DNA of 64,000 nt from Agrypnia vestita (Eukaryota; Arthropoda; Insecta; Trichoptera; Phryganeidae): positions 248,001-312,000 of the forward strand of contig JADDOH010001561.1 in the NCBI GenBank assembly GCA_016648135.1, read 5' to 3'. Shown in pieces: positions 1-12,799 of the stretch (the stretch's first letter is position 1; every line of letters starts with the position of its first letter). Both the position numbers and the translations under genes were made by a program. The notes beneath the pieces are model-generated. The model made no database searches and had not been told where the DNA came from. It saw only the letters and a list, made by a program, of their open reading frames with translations.

Positions 1-2671
1 CACGACCAGCGCTGCGTGCAATAAACTTATTTCAATTGCCGACAAGATCATCTCGGCTATTGATCAAGAAAAATTGCTGGCGTACTTCGGGATGAAAAAT
101 GACAATAGACCTGATGCATCCAAGATTAAAGTGTAATATATATTTTTTCAAAGTAATTACATATTGTAGGGGTGCGTGTACATGGATGAAACTTTGCTTT
201 GATCATAGTGATTTGACAGTAAAGCTAGGTATGCACCAGCTAGTTGATCTGCTCTGTGTACAAACACAAAAGACAACAAAATGCAGCTCACTCCGCACTC
301 TTACTGTACTGCTCTTTAGGCGATTTTCGAGATGAATAAAGGACAAGTTGTGATTATTTGATTATCCTATGTATTTTATATGCAGTGTACAATGATTCAA
401 CTAGCATATACCGACCCTTCACTTACAAATTTGAGTTGAGAGATGAAAGTCTCACCCTTATACACACACCATAAAAGTTTAAAAATAACAATTTTAATAT
501 TTAATACCTGCCGTGTACGTAATTTTATTTCAATTTAATGACTTGATACGTTTCACACTTTAAATAACTTACCAAGGGTATGAATTTATACATTTTTATG
601 CATTTAGTTTTCATATAATGAGATAGGTGAAATTTATGCGTCTTATTTTTTATTATTTGCATTTATGAAATGTAATTTTATTTAAATTTGATGACTTGAT
701 GCACTTCATACCTTAACCGGTCGGGTGCCGGAGTGCAGATCTGAGCGAAAACTTTTGTACCCTCTATGTGTCGGAGCGCAGATTTGCACTCCCTACACAT
801 TCGGCCTATTTTACTTGCGTTTATGAGTTTTTAAAGTTTATCATTAGTTGTATCTCAAGTTTTTGAATGAATGAACGAGTTCTATTTGTCAAGTAACCTC
901 ATTTTCCACGCAAACCGAACAAAAAATCATTCCAAATGTCGTCTTCGAACCACGCATTAATTGTGTTATTTACCTGTTAAAAAGTGTTATTTTTAAATAA
1001 AAAAGTGTTAAAATTAAGTATTTTTATATTCTTTGATATATTTAGAATGAAAATATTGGAATACAACATCTTTAGTGTTATTGCTTCCCTGGTTTTATTC
1101 GATAAACATGTGCGTACATTTCTTACAGTAAATTTTGTTACTTATTTTCATAATTAATGAATAAGTAATTATTGAAATATAACTAATTATTGAAGTCTGT
1201 ATATTGACAAACCAGTAACTGCAACTTCTTTGCAATTATTGTTGATTTTTATATATAACCATTCCAAAAAAGTGTCTAAAAACAGCAATTGTGCGCGAAA
1301 TTACGCGGTGGACAGGGTACATTCCGCGTTACGTGCGGCCGGCATCCAACCGGTTAAATAGCTTATTTGGTAAGCCATTGAAATAAAAGCATGAATCAAA
1401 ATGTTAATAATGTGTTTTATTTCCAGTCAACAAGAGAAGCAACGAGGTTACTTGCTGGATGCACTCAACAAAAGGGGCATAGCATTATGTAGATTGTATT
1501 TATTGGCTGGTGACACAAAACCATCCATAGACCAAATTAAGCAGACTGCTGCCGAAATCATGAAATTCACCGATTTGAATGATTCCAAGGTAAGATTATT
1601 ATGTATTTGTATTGTGTTACTTTGTTGTACATTCTGTTGATTTCTCTAATCAATATTATTATTAGACAATTGCATTGTTGTGCAAATATGATTATTTTAA
1701 TTTACACTGAACTAAACATTCTAGTATAACAGAATTATTTTGTCATAGTTTTGAGAGGAGAAGACTTTTTTCTCATAATCAGAGGTAATTAATAACTAAA
1801 GTAAATAATGAATGTTGTCAATATATTCAGGTAGAGGGGCATGGAGGTGGAGTATTTTTCTAGGCTAATTAATCTAATTAATGTTTCCATTGATATGGAA
1901 ACACGGCCACTAATGGTTAAGTGTTAGGAAATGTATGATAATCATGACTTTTTTCTCCAAATTTAAATTCTTTTGGATTTCAACTGCTTCCAAGTTGATC
2001 ATTAGCATTGTTTTATGACTATCGAAAGTATGGTTAGTATGAATTATTTTTTTCTTTGTACAGTATTATTATTATACAGTCGAACCTGATTAATTTCAAA
2101 TTCAAGGTTATTTTTGGCAAGTTTCGCAATTGCATTGTGATGAATTGAAAAATCGTAAAACTCATGAAAAAAGTCAATAATTTTGTGAAAAACTTCTGTA
2201 TTTTTGTACAAGGGATAATTGCTCCAGGCCCCTCTACCCGAATACATATATTAACAATATACTTTATTTATTTTAGTAATTAATTACATTTGAGACTACT
2301 ACGTACAGAGGGACTACTCTCAAAACTATGATGTAGTAACAAAATATGTACCTTTAATGTGTGTAGAACAAAGTTTAGTTTAGTGTAAATTAATAGCTAT
2401 TTAAGAGGATATTAGCAAAATATATAATTTTTTTAAAACTTTTTAACTTAATAATTTTCAGGTTCTGCATTTTGCGCTTTGGCACAGCATTGTCCTGGAG
2501 CATTGGGGGCGGGCTGTCAAGTTCCTCAACAAAATAGGGGAGGAGCGCTGCACTTGTGATATTGACGATAGATTAATTAAACTTTATTCTTCATTGGATT
2601 GGCCGCACGCCTCCATGTTCACCACTAGTGCCCTTCCAATTAAATATCCCCCAGCTTATCGATTATTTTAG
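1..2671 (+). CDS. TPP2: Tripeptidyl-peptidase II, C-terminal exons (partial)
   Basis: Last three exons of tripeptidyl-peptidase II, a giant cytosolic subtilisin-type exopeptidase that removes tripeptides from peptides released by the proteasome. Seen: exons 2-132 (5' cut by the window edge), 1427-1589 and 2462-2671 join in frame (504 nt, 167 residues plus TAG). Donors are GTAATA at 133 and GTAAGA at 1590; acceptors are TTTCCAG before 1427 and TTTTCAG before 2462. The last exon reads VLHFALWHSIVLEHWGRAVK and ends ALPIKYPPAYRLF, matching the family's C-terminal helical region, including the DWPHA and PPxY-like end; exon 1 carries RPDASKIK. The catalytic subtilisin domain lies outside the window. 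An AATAAA at 2728-2733 is a plausible polyadenylation signal. Family identity comes from recognising these C-terminal motifs; exon borders are read from the sequence. Confidence 0.9.
519..715. repeat. Diverged direct repeat in TPP2 intron
   Basis: A roughly 50-bp stretch beginning GTAATTTTATTT and containing ATGACTTGAT occurs at 519-573 and again at 671-715, next to the left end of the TTAA-flanked element. Probably debris of one repeat family; no coding content. Confidence 0.4.
717..1353. mobile_element. piggyBac-like non-autonomous element in TPP2 intron
   Basis: The ends are inverted: CCGGTCGGGTGCCGG at the left and the complement of CCGGTTGGATGCCGG at the right, flanked on both sides by TTAA (713-716 and 1354-1357). 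TTAA duplication is the signature of piggyBac-type insertion. The interior of about 640 bp has no transposase reading frame, so it would be a non-autonomous derivative. Confidence 0.55.
1734..2347. mobile_element. Foldback-type inverted repeat element in TPP2 intron
   Basis: The arms at about 1734-1842 and 2226-2347 are inverted copies of each other; the outer ends share ATTTTGTCATAGTTTTGAGA and the inner ends share TAGAGGGGC. The loop holds a pogo/Tigger-like end, CAGTCGAACCTGATTAATT, at 2077. No coding capacity. It lies wholly inside the last TPP2 intron, oriented independently of splicing. Confidence 0.6.
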
Positions 2672-3911
2672 TCAAGTTTTATAAAAGATATATAAAAATA
2701 TTTACATAATCACTTGCTTTAACTGATAATAAACACCCATTTAAAGTGTTCAGATTGCATGTGATGTTGATTCATTTTATGTATAGTGAATTAACATTAG
2801 TCTTCATTTTTGTTCAATTATGAATTATTATGTCTGGTTTGTTTTCAAATGAATTTTATTAAAAAACATAAATAAACATAAGAACTTTCATGCCGTTAAG
2901 TATACTTTTAAATAGGTAATCCAATTTTATTGAATCAATTATTTAAGAAGCGTATTTCTTTACGCTTATATAATTTTTATTATATGTAGGTATATTTTTC
3001 TAAAATCATTTCAAATGCAAATCCTGTATTAATTTATTTTCGAGCAGAATTCAGAAAACATAGATAGATAATTAACAAATGAGAAAAAAACATTTTTTGA
3101 AGTTATCTTAAACATTATTTTTTTGTCCTGTGTATTGTTTATACATATTTACTGCCAGCTAAATATACAAAAAATAAACTACCAGAATACAGGTATATTT
3201 ATAGTTTGGTTAACCATGCCAAGTAAGCAATATAAAGAGATTTATTGCTCTCGCCTCAAATTTTGCTGCTCAAAAAAATTGTATGATGTATGTAAAATGA
3301 AGTAAATAAATAAACAAATAGTTCTCGAATATTCTTACAACTCTGGGAGCCTTAAATCCAATATGGAACAGCAAATGGGGGAGGCGGCAGCCTTATAAAC
3401 CATTTTTTGGAATAATTTTAAATAGAAGAACTACGTACTAGTAGAGCTACATAAAAATTAAAATATATAAATAATTTAATATTGTTTTAAAGTTAATACA
3501 GTGGAACCTGATGGATTTTACAACTTTCCACCATTTACATATAATTTGATAGTAAAATTATGGACGATACAATATGATTTGTGAAAAAATATCCCTGCAT
3601 ATTGACAGTCCCTATGTTAATTCTGGCATCTACCAAAAATGCATTTTTAACTTTTTTGTAACAATTCATAGAAAATACTTTTCTCCGCAGTACAACGTTT
3701 AAAAAAATTCTACTTAAATTTAGTAAAAAAACTGACATTAAAGTGAATATGTTCATTTTGTATGTAAAGCCAAACTTCAAGCAGTTCTCCTATAAATTTA
3801 CTTTTTTGTACATATTTTGGTTTATGTGGGGACTGTTGAAATATACTTTTTACGTTCCAGATGTCAAACTATAATTTTATACTGACATTAATTTAATTGC
3901 AGATATGAAAC
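2672..3911. other. AT-rich intergenic DNA downstream of TPP2
   Basis: No convincing gene. It contains the TPP2 3' flank and, at 3499, a CAGTGGAACCTGATGGATTT segment resembling a pogo-like terminal repeat without a visible partner. The open frames here are short and low in complexity. Confidence 0.5.
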
Positions 3912-4118
3912 ATGATGATGATTAAACCGTTATTTTAACTGGTCAGTACAGTTATTTGGGATTTGTATCTGGTTGTATCGATGATTAATAACTAAGATAT
4001 AATTGTTGTTTACCACCGATGGTTACCCATTGAATTGCGAAAAATCAATAGCCAATCGTTGACGCAATCTCATAAAAATCTCAAATAACAGTGTGTCACC
4101 AGTTAGAATACCATCACT
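3912..4118. mobile_element. Foldback MITE, family with ends ...ACCATCACT (copy 1)
   Basis: About 207 bp that folds on itself: TTTGGGATTTGTATCTGG near the left and its rough complement near the right, ending CCATCACT. A second copy with the same ends and loop lies at 15334-15537 inside msl-2, which shows this is a dispersed family rather than a chance hairpin. Confidence 0.6.
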
Positions 4119-4133
4119 AATGATCATATGTAT

Positions 4134-4201
4134 TTAACCCGGTCCGTGCATTCAGGAGGCGCTCTGACGTTTGTATACGTCTTGGGCTTGGAACAGGTTA
4201 A
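4134..4201. repeat. Very short TTAA-flanked sequence
   Basis: TTAACCCGGTCCGTGC at the left and GGAACAGGTTAA at the right give TTAA flanks around about 60 bp. It resembles the outermost ends of the piggyBac-like element at 717-1353. Possibly a severely deleted copy; weakly supported. Confidence 0.3.
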
Positions 4202-4770
4202 ATCATAATACTATAAATGGATCATATTATCTTGAACTTTACCCAAATTTTTTTTTACAATAGTTAAGCTTAGAAAAGTGTAAAATCAGGGGTCCACATG
4301 TAGCATTTCAGAAATATATATTTCCATAAACAAGTACAGTGTTACATTAATTTATACTGTCAATATTGGAGTCCAAACATTTTTTTAATATTACATATAT
4401 CATTGTTAGATAATCAATGCTACTTATAATTTGTTCATGTTGTTCATGATGATCAAATATAACCTAAATCAGGGCTGTCCGACTTTAGGTAACCTGAGGG
4501 CTGCATTAGAAAACAAAGTTAATTGAAATCATACTTTTAGCTGTACTATATGCTACATTGTAGCGAGAGTAAAAAAGAGTGCATTATTATTACTTCACGC
4601 ATAAAAACAGAACAGTGACTTGAATAGCTCTGACCTAAACTATGATGCGTACATACCTAAAATTGTTTTTGTAATATTTCGTTAAATCCTGAAATCATTT
4701 TGAAACAACCAAGTAAATTTGGGATGCAATAAGCTTTTTAAAATGTTCTCAGGTTTTCACGGCCGTTTAG

Positions 4771-4955
4771 AATCTTCTGTGTATAGTTCTCTGGGATATT
4801 CTGCCATGTATATGTGACCTCTCTGGCCGACATTTCAGATCCCATTGCAGGGTTGACCAGCCCTGATGATGGACCCTGCAATGGGACCCGAAATGTCGGC
4901 CAGAGAGGTCACATATATACGGCAGAATATCCCAGAAAATTATACACGGAAGAAT
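4771..4955. mobile_element. Inverted pair of Penelope-like terminal sequences (family B-like)
   Basis: The arms 4771-4851 and 4873-4955 are inverted copies of about 80 bp with only a 20-bp centre. The right arm is preceded by GCCCTGATGATGG and contains CCGAAATGTCGG. This is the CTGANGA...GAAA...GTC order of a type I hammerhead core seen in Penelope-like elements, with stem I GCC/GGC. Stem II has one mismatch and the GAAA side is diverged, so the ribozyme is probably inactive. Confidence 0.5.
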
Positions 4956-5733
4956 AAGCTTTTTATCACATACAAATGAGAAGTTCCTCATTCCAGAAGT
5001 AAGTATTTTTCATCGCTATTCGATACTTAACATAACTAATGTACAGTCAAGTTTTTGTCTTGTTATGGCAGAAGTTCTTTAATTGACAGTTATGACACAA
5101 TTTTTCTGATAATCTAGAATGTCATCTTTGAACTAAATGTATGTAATTAAAAAAATATTTCCTTTTGGAAACAATAGAAGTCAGTAAAATAAGTATTAGA
5201 TTGTTTTAACAATACTTTATTATTTTGTGAAATATAAGTTTCAATAAAATTATTTTAAAAATCAGATGAGATTTTTTCCACACCCAATGAATTTAGTATC
5301 CGTTAGTTATGTAAGTATCACAAATAACTAATATAAATGTTTGCTGTGAATTTGATTGTTTTTAAAAGAAGTATGGGTATTTTAAATAATTTTATTTTAT
5401 AAATGAAAAGTAAATATATACACAAATTCTGTATATTTTTAGTACTATGAATTATTACAATTCAAATTAATCGCCGTCCATATTTTTCCTGTTTTCTTAG
5501 CCAAATTTATACAAATTAATGTTTCTTTTTTAAATATCAGTTTATTTTTGTGTCACTATTTTAAAATATATGAATTTTAAATGTTATATGCCGCAAAGGG
5601 CCGCATCCACTTAGATTCTATAAATTAATTGAAATTATAATATATGTAACTTACAATAAACCAATTTTTTTATAAAATTTTATGTTTATGTTTCAATAAC
5701 CACTGAATTCAGATACAATGTGAATATTAGTAC
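4956..5733. other. AT-rich intergenic DNA
   Basis: Nothing recognisable was found; no exon-like frame with splice signals and no clear repeat ends. Confidence 0.4.
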
Positions 5734-5957
5734 CAGGGATGTGCAGTGAGAACAAGAAGCGTGACTTTTATTTAAATATATTTGGAAAATAAAATCAAAA
5801 TTAAATATTTATCTGGCAGAATGTTATAAGATATTAAAATCTGAATATGTTAATTATTGTGATAGGAATAGTACGAGATATACCTCTTATTTTGGATTCC
5901 TTTCAAAATGTATGCTTAGGAAAAAGTCATGCTTCCTGTTCTCACTGCACGCACCTG
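5734..5957. mobile_element. hAT-type MITE with exact 8-bp target duplication
   Basis: A 224-bp element flanked by identical 8-mers, ATTAGTAC (5726-5733 and 5958-5965). The terminal inverted repeats are CAGGGATGTGCAGTGAGAAC at the left and the complement of CAGGTGCGTGCAGTGAGAAC at the right (18 of 20 match), followed by matching TGACTTTT. The 8-bp duplication and CAGG start fit the hAT superfamily. No transposase, so it is non-autonomous. Confidence 0.8.
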
Positions 5958-8900
5958 ATTAGTACATAGAAAACCAGTACATAAAAGCTGTTCTCAAAAA
6001 ATCATTATCTAAAACATTTTAAAAGTAATTGTTCGTTATTTGTTTTCACACGAATATGTTCCACCGTTCAGTTTGTTGTCGTCGCGTCAAATTGGCAAAG
6101 CAAATGGATCAACAGATCCTCTGCGCGGTGTGTTTGATAAGCGCATATTTATTTTATCCATGGATAAGAACAAATATTGTTTGCTCCTGAAATGCTTTTT
6201 GTCACTTATAGATTTTCTTCTTTAGGTTAACAAAGTTACGAATTCACTATTTAAAAATTATATGAAAAATATATTTTTTTGGACCATATAAAGCACAAGA
6301 AGAAGAATGTGGAATATTTTTACGTTTTTCTCTAGGACCAGAATTATTATTATTATTATTTTTTTTTTTCTACAAATTAAACACAAAAACCATAAATAAA
6401 TAAAAAAATACCACAATTAACAGTTTCTGAACAGTTGCCATTTATAGTAAATATTTTTAGGCACAAAGCAGACCGTGCACCAGAGAAATTTGAAAAGTAA
6501 GAGAGGATATTTACCAACGTGATGGAGTGAGCAAGTAAAGTAAGGCAGCAACTTTCACCAAGTCCTATAAGCAGATAAGGGATTATAATCGCGGTATCAC
6601 CACTGCGGAATATTGGAACATGAACCAAGCACAGAAGTGTTTGTATGCTGGTGGACGTAATCTTCAGGATTTATTATGAAGGTTTATACAGCCACTTTGT
6701 TATTAACATTAAAGAGTGGAAAAGTTATTAACCTTTGTGTGCCACGGCACGGCAGATGTTGTTTGCGCTGTGTACTGCACAAAATAATACACGAAAGCGC
6801 TATTTTTCCTTGATTATTTCTTATTGAAATTTGTGGTTAGACGCCACTAATTTACAAAAAAAAAAATTCTTAAAGATACGTAACTAAAGTTTTTATAAGT
6901 AATTGTTTTATCACATTACCACTGTAAATTTTTATACTATAACAATTTCTTTCAACTTGTCATACAAAGTATTGTCTTACCCAAGAATAATGATTATAAA
7001 ATAAAATACTGAACTTAAATTGGGGGTTTCTTTGTTTTATTTCATATTTCAATACATTTTATGGCCGAAGGTAAAAAACAATGTAATATAATATCAATAA
7101 ACTCAATAAAAAACATGCTTGAAAATGAGCATCATTGCGAGCGCGGATCCGCGCAACGAGGCAAGGTGATTTGCACACAAATTTAGAGTGAACCAAGATT
7201 TATTGAAAAGATAACTTTCCAAAATCATAATCTACGAAACAAAGTCTTTCATACAATATATGATTCGCAATAAATGTGAAATAAAAAAATAACAAAGAAA
7301 ACAAGACTCATGCATTACCAACGACATGACATGAGAACTTTTATGTGAATTTATTCAAAGGTTTACTTCATTTTTAAAAAGTCTACTTCAAACTATTGTA
7401 AAATAATAAAAATACAAACTAAACAACAACTCACACACCTTAGTCAGCAATTACTTCAATAAACAATAAAAAACTGCCGCATACCTTTCGCACCGATCAT
7501 AGAAAAAAATGGTTTACTTTTAGTTTTTAGTTCATTCTAAGAATGAATTTTAATTTTTTTACACCGTTCTGATTGTTTGAGAACCTTCATTCGTTCAGTA
7601 AGAATAGACGCGAAGAGATTTTGAGCCTTGTTCCTTAAAGTTATAATATATAAACGGGAAAAAATGCATGCGGGCATAGTACTAACCTTTCACATGAACC
7701 TTTTGTTAAATGCAAAAAAGGTAATAAAAGTCAATCACTTTGGGTATCATATTGCACTGTTTAGGTTAGATGTTAAATTACTGTAATACATCAACAATAT
7801 ATTATGACAAATAATACAGAAATAAAATCAACAACTTTTATTTTATTACAACAGCGCCCATGCGCTAACAGCATGGAATTGTATCTGTGCAAAGATGTAT
7901 TTTTGCCACCCACCTACACATGCCCTTTAGTATTTTTATGTCAATATGGAAAGGTAAAAAAAACTTTCTTCATGTTTAGGGAATCGAAGAACTCCGGTTG
8001 AAATGTGATGTTTTACTGTGAGGGTTCAATGGTAGGTATTTTTGGCTATAATTGCTGTTTTTCATGGAGCCCTAGCGAGGACATCAAATAATATATATAT
8101 AAGAAAATTTTATTGAGATATAGCAAATTTATAAAAATATATATTTTGGGAAATCCTGGTTTTTTACCTACCGTACGTTAGAGTTAGCTCACGAAAGTAC
8201 TCGATAGAAATGTGTTTATAGCATTAATGTGGGAGAAATTTTAGGATAAATTTTGGTGTCAGACCAAGTGAGATAAGGTGGACCAATTATTGCCCAACCT
8301 CTCATAATATGTTTCTCTATTTTGGTATATAAAAGGTTTCAACTGAGCCATTGAAACTTATAAATTAAATTTTGATGAATGTACTATTTTTTATGCAATG
8401 ACAAATTGATTCAAATAAATTTGTTTATCTTTTCTTACAATTTTTTAATCTTTGATAAAAAAATATGGCGCAGGCTGACACTGCAGCAATAATGCTTACC
8501 AGAATTTGTCGCTACGACATGTGAATCTGCTACATATCACAAAATTTATACAATCTGTAAAATTATGAACATCAAAGAAACAAAAGTATGAAATTAACTC
8601 TTTATTATGGTGAAGTCCAACGGACAATTTTGCAAGTAGGAGCGATCCAAAATATCTTTCAACAATTAAGAGATTTCATTATTAAAATTAAAACAAAACA
8701 ATTAATTACAAAAATAGTACTATTGTCAAATGTCTTAAAAATAAATATATATGTAACAAATATTTTTTACAAAAGATCAGATTCTTATATTAATTATTTA
8801 CAATATGTACAAGTACTTTAATAAATAGTAATACTAATATTTCTTTTCTTACGTCTTTCCTTCAATTTGTAATCACTTAAAATTATAAATGCACAACAAT

Positions 8901-9601
8901 TTCTTAATTTGTACATTCTATAAATTTGTTATTTTGTTTCAAACATGCACCTGTGATTAATTATTTTTGAAGCAAAAATAATTATCCAAAATATTTAATA
9001 AAGATTAAACTCATTCCAATCAATAAATCTCGCTGTCACTGCCCAAATTAAAAATGATTTTATTTTTATTACATCTAGCATTTATTGTAAAAAGGCATTT
9101 TATTATTTTTGAACTTTGCCGGTGCATACTTATCGTATTTAGAATGTTGCAATGATATCACAAAAAGGATATAAACATATTTGCAAGTTTATCACTTTCT
9201 GATTGGGCTGCTTTTAAATATGACTGCCAATATGGCGAAGTATGTATGAATAGGATTATTGTGCCGAACCTCTCAGGACCCAAAGTAAATAATTTTCAAT
9301 CTATAGTTTAACTATTCTGTGAAAACTAGAATCATTTTTAGAACCTATTAAAAGTAATCGAAATATAAAAATAAGTCAAAGTATAAAGAAAACTTATTAA
9401 AAGTAAATGCAATAATCGTAAATTATATTTGCAACGGATGCTCACAAAAATACATAATGAAATTAACTATGTAGTATGATAGTACACTAGGTGCCGGTTT
9501 TTATGATCATGTTGGTCTTGGGATATTTTGATTTTCATATTTGTATTCTATACCTATATTATCCGAAAACTATGGTCAACACAAATATAGAGTGTCTCAT
9601 A
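5958..9601. other. Intergenic DNA without recognised gene
   Basis: AT-rich. 6058-6160 holds a CpG-bearing stretch (TTGGCAAAGCAAAT, GATAAGCGCATAT) related to the interior of the Tc1-like elements at 21425-21603 and 22856-23033, so it is probably a decayed copy of that insert. The remainder shows no exon-like or repeat structure I can support. Confidence 0.4.
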
Positions 9602-9802
9602 ACTAGTATCACAAACTTAACTGGTGAATTCCTGCCTTGATAATGAGTCGAAAATGTTGAAGCAACCATGACCAATAGTTATGGAGATATGCAATATCAA
9701 AGTTTGCATTTTTTTTTTTATATTTCTATAGGGTCATGGTTGCTTGAACATTTTCAACTCATTATCGAGGCAGGAAACCACCAGTAAAGTTTTTGCTACT
9801 AG
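9602..9802. mobile_element. Foldback element, family with CAACCATG arm
   Basis: The arms 9602-9673 and 9731-9802 are inverted (CTGCCTTGATAATGAG and CTCATTATCGAGGCAG; AAGCAACCATGACC and GGTCATGGTTGCTT). The central loop is about 57 bp, partly poly-T. A half copy of the same family occurs at 44950-45045. Confidence 0.65.
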
Positions 9803-9856
9803 ATACGATGATTGTTTTCAACACTTGTATTTAAGTAATTAAAAACTATTAATTTA

Positions 9857-10130
9857 TTTTACATATCGACGGCTCCTACGTATAATATCGTAACCCACAA
9901 ATCGACGATTTTGAGTTTGTTGTGTATTTCATACGTATTTAATTATACCTTTTATTCCAAGAAAGAAAAAAAAAATTGTTTATAATAAGAAAACGTTATT
10001 TATTGCAAAATATTTTTTTTCCTTCTTGGAATTAAAGATATAATAAAATACACATGTGTATACACAAAAAACTGAAAATCGTCGATTTGTGGGTTACGAT
10101 ATTATATGTAGGAGCCGTCGAAATGTAAAA
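9857..10130. mobile_element. Near-complete 274-bp palindromic element
   Basis: The ends TTTTACATATCGACGGCTCC and the complement at 10111-10130 open a palindrome that continues inward (CGTAACCCACAAATCGACG and its complement, then TTCCAAGAAAG and CTTCTTGGAA). Almost the whole element pairs with itself. No coding capacity; a foldback-type MITE is the simplest reading. Confidence 0.65.
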
Positions 10131-11211
10131 CAATCAATATCAAACGCATTTAAAAATTGTTTTATTTAAAATAGTCATTAATTTTAGATTGTTTACTAAA
10201 TTTTAAATATAAGTAGTACAAAATTTTGAGTATAACATTTCAATTGAAATTGATTATCTTTAAGAAGAGAGTGCCAAATTGTAATAATAAATATTGAACA
10301 CGTCTGGCGATAGCTAGTGCCACTGATGACTCAGGGTAGAATAATACAGTACGTTTAATCGAAGTGAGGGCAATATTAGACATAAAATTGTAAAGGAAAG
10401 AATGTGTTTGCTGAGGTCTGCAACCTAATATTTATGAAATAAAAAAATAGAGTGACACTATTATTGGTTTTATGTTTTACTTCAAAAAATTGTAATGTAT
10501 GGAGAACCTGATTCTAATAAGCGTTAACCTTAGTCTAAAAAGGGACAAAATAACAAAATAAATAATCAACGCAATAAATGGATGATTGTAATAACCATCA
10601 CTGAACACAATAACCGATGCACAATGCAATGATAAAATATTTTTTATATATTTGTGAGTTAAAAATACACAAAGTAGGTTAATTAAAATTGTATTCTTTG
10701 AAAATAAAATTGCTTTCTGGAAGGATGAAAAAATATTAACTCTGAGCCCCGGAGAACAAGACATTCATATTGTATGTAGTTTAGCAGTCATCATAAAGAA
10801 AAATATTGTCATTATCAAAATATGTCTAAATAAATTGTGCATATTTCAAACCAAATTACAAAAATTTCCTTTAAAATATATTTTTTAATGCATCATTCAT
10901 TTACCTGAAAGTTATTTTATTATAAAAAAAATAATACAACTTGACAGGTTTACTATTGCAGCAAGTTTTATAATGTTCAAGCATGCTCGAAAAAAATAAC
11001 TTTTGAATTGTGAATGCATATTTAAAATTAATATTTAAAAATGCAGTCTAATGAACATTGTACCTGTTTCAGTAACCTTCAATGTTGGGAATGTTGTTTA
11101 TTACTAGGAATAATAATTGTATCATTCCCGTTATTGAAAATACTTTTGTAAAATAATGGAAATATGTAAATGCAAGAATACATTTTAAAGTAGGTTTAAC
11201 CTATGTATATA
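10131..11211. other. AT-rich intergenic DNA
   Basis: Nothing recognisable. The open frame at 10477-10764 (minus) is low-complexity and lacks a family resemblance. Confidence 0.4.
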
Positions 11212-11672
11212 CAACAGAACCTCGTTAATTCAAAATTCAAGGGACCCAAAAAGAACATTTTGAATAATGCGGAACTCCATTAATTCAAAATTTTAGGTAC
11301 AAAAAAAATCGCAAACGCGATTGTGAAATTCACCAAAAAACGTAAAACTCATGAAAAAATGGTACATTTTTAAAAATTATTCATATATTTAAAGAAATAA
11401 TTTCAAAAACACAATATTCATTATGTTAACACAAAGATCGACATTTCTAGTGCTAAAGTTCAAATTTTTTCAATTCCTCAAATTTCAAAAATATTTTGAA
11501 TTATGTAAATTAAAAGGTATTGATGGTGGAAGGGACTAAAAATTATTTTAAATTACAAATTATCAGGGTTAATTTACTATGAAATTCTCATTTTGAGACT
11601 TATGGGTTTTAAAAATGTCTTAATTATGGCAAATTTCGAGTTATCGGGGTTCGAATTAACGGGGTTTTACTG
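11212..11672. mobile_element. pogo/Tigger-like MITE
   Basis: About 460 bp with TA on both sides (11210-11211 and 11673-11674). The left end reads CAACAGAACCTCGTTAATTC, the right end the complement of CAGTAAAACCCCGTTAATTC. These ends, rich in CGTTAATTCGAA, and the TA target fit pogo/Tigger elements. The interior is AT-rich and non-coding. Confidence 0.55.
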
Positions 11673-12654
11673 TATTGATATTTTTTTTCTTACTTCAAAT
11701 GAGCAATAATTAAGGTATTTAAAATTTAAGTAAGGAAAAAGTTACAATGTAGAGGGCGATGAAACAAACTAATGATTGGATCTTGGGACATACAGTGGAA
11801 CTTAAACATCAGAAAATTGCACCATTGAATTATTTTATTACTATACATATGTAGTTAAGTAAATATTCTATGAATAATCCATTAATAAAGATTGCAGTCG
11901 AGATATGCAGAGACAAATTAATAAGATTTGTACTAATTTATGTGCAAGTCAAGAATTGCATTTATTAAATTCTTTTTTTTTTATTATTTGTTAATTATTT
12001 TTATTTTTGACATGTCATATGGAGTCATCTATTAAAATTTTACACCATCTTTTCAGAATTTTAAGTTGAAAATATTAGATAAAGATAAAAACAATCAACT
12101 ATAAAAATGTTTTAGACATATACGGAAACCATTTAGTAAAAATAATACTTTTTATTGTTTCATTTAATTCCTTTGCCAATTGTTGAGGAAATCTAATTTT
12201 TTTAATTTGAGCCCCATATATTTATAAAAAGGTTAAAATTAATGACATTACTAGAGATGGATTCAATGAATATATCATAAAATTTAAAGGTAGGTTATAT
12301 ATATATACATTTTTTTGTGGGTGATATAAAATTAAAACATTCAACTATGTGGACTTACATATTACGTAACATTAAAAAAGAGTTGTAATTAATTTAATTT
12401 ACCGTTTTGTGTTAATTGTTTCCTTTGCAAATTTGGTCCAAAGGTATTTATTTGTGAATAATTTTTTTTTTATATGTAGTAAAAAGAAGACTTTTTTATA
12501 CACTGAACACAAAATCTATGAATCAGAGATAATTTATATAGCATATTGGAATGTGGCATTTACTATTGCGCACAGCCAAAGTCAAGCACAAATGACACTC
12601 ACTCTTTGAAACTGCCGAGGAATCTTATGTTAACTCTTTCAAGTCAACTTCTTA

Positions 12655-12799
12655 GGCCTGGTTGTATCGAGATGGATTAAAGTAAAAGTTCGTTTAAAGC
12701 ATATATTTGTATGGAAAGAGGTTTTTTGATTGGTGAAGAATGCAAAAATCTATGCTTTAAATGAAATTTTATTTTAATCCAACTTGAAACAACTGGGCC
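12655..12799. mobile_element. PIF/Harbinger-like MITE (GGCCTGGTTG family)
   Basis: A 145-bp element with TTA on both sides (12652-12654 and 12800-12802). The ends are GGCCTGGTTGTATC and the complement of GGCCCAGTTGTTTC. A three-base TWA target and these ends suit PIF/Harbinger. Related copies lie at 21202-21346 (TAA target), in part at 22690-22786, and a longer relative begins at 23746. Confidence 0.7.

Noticed and set aside
10477..10764. 95-codon minus-strand frame
   Set aside because: Low-complexity hydrophobic residues typical of AT-rich DNA; no supporting signal.
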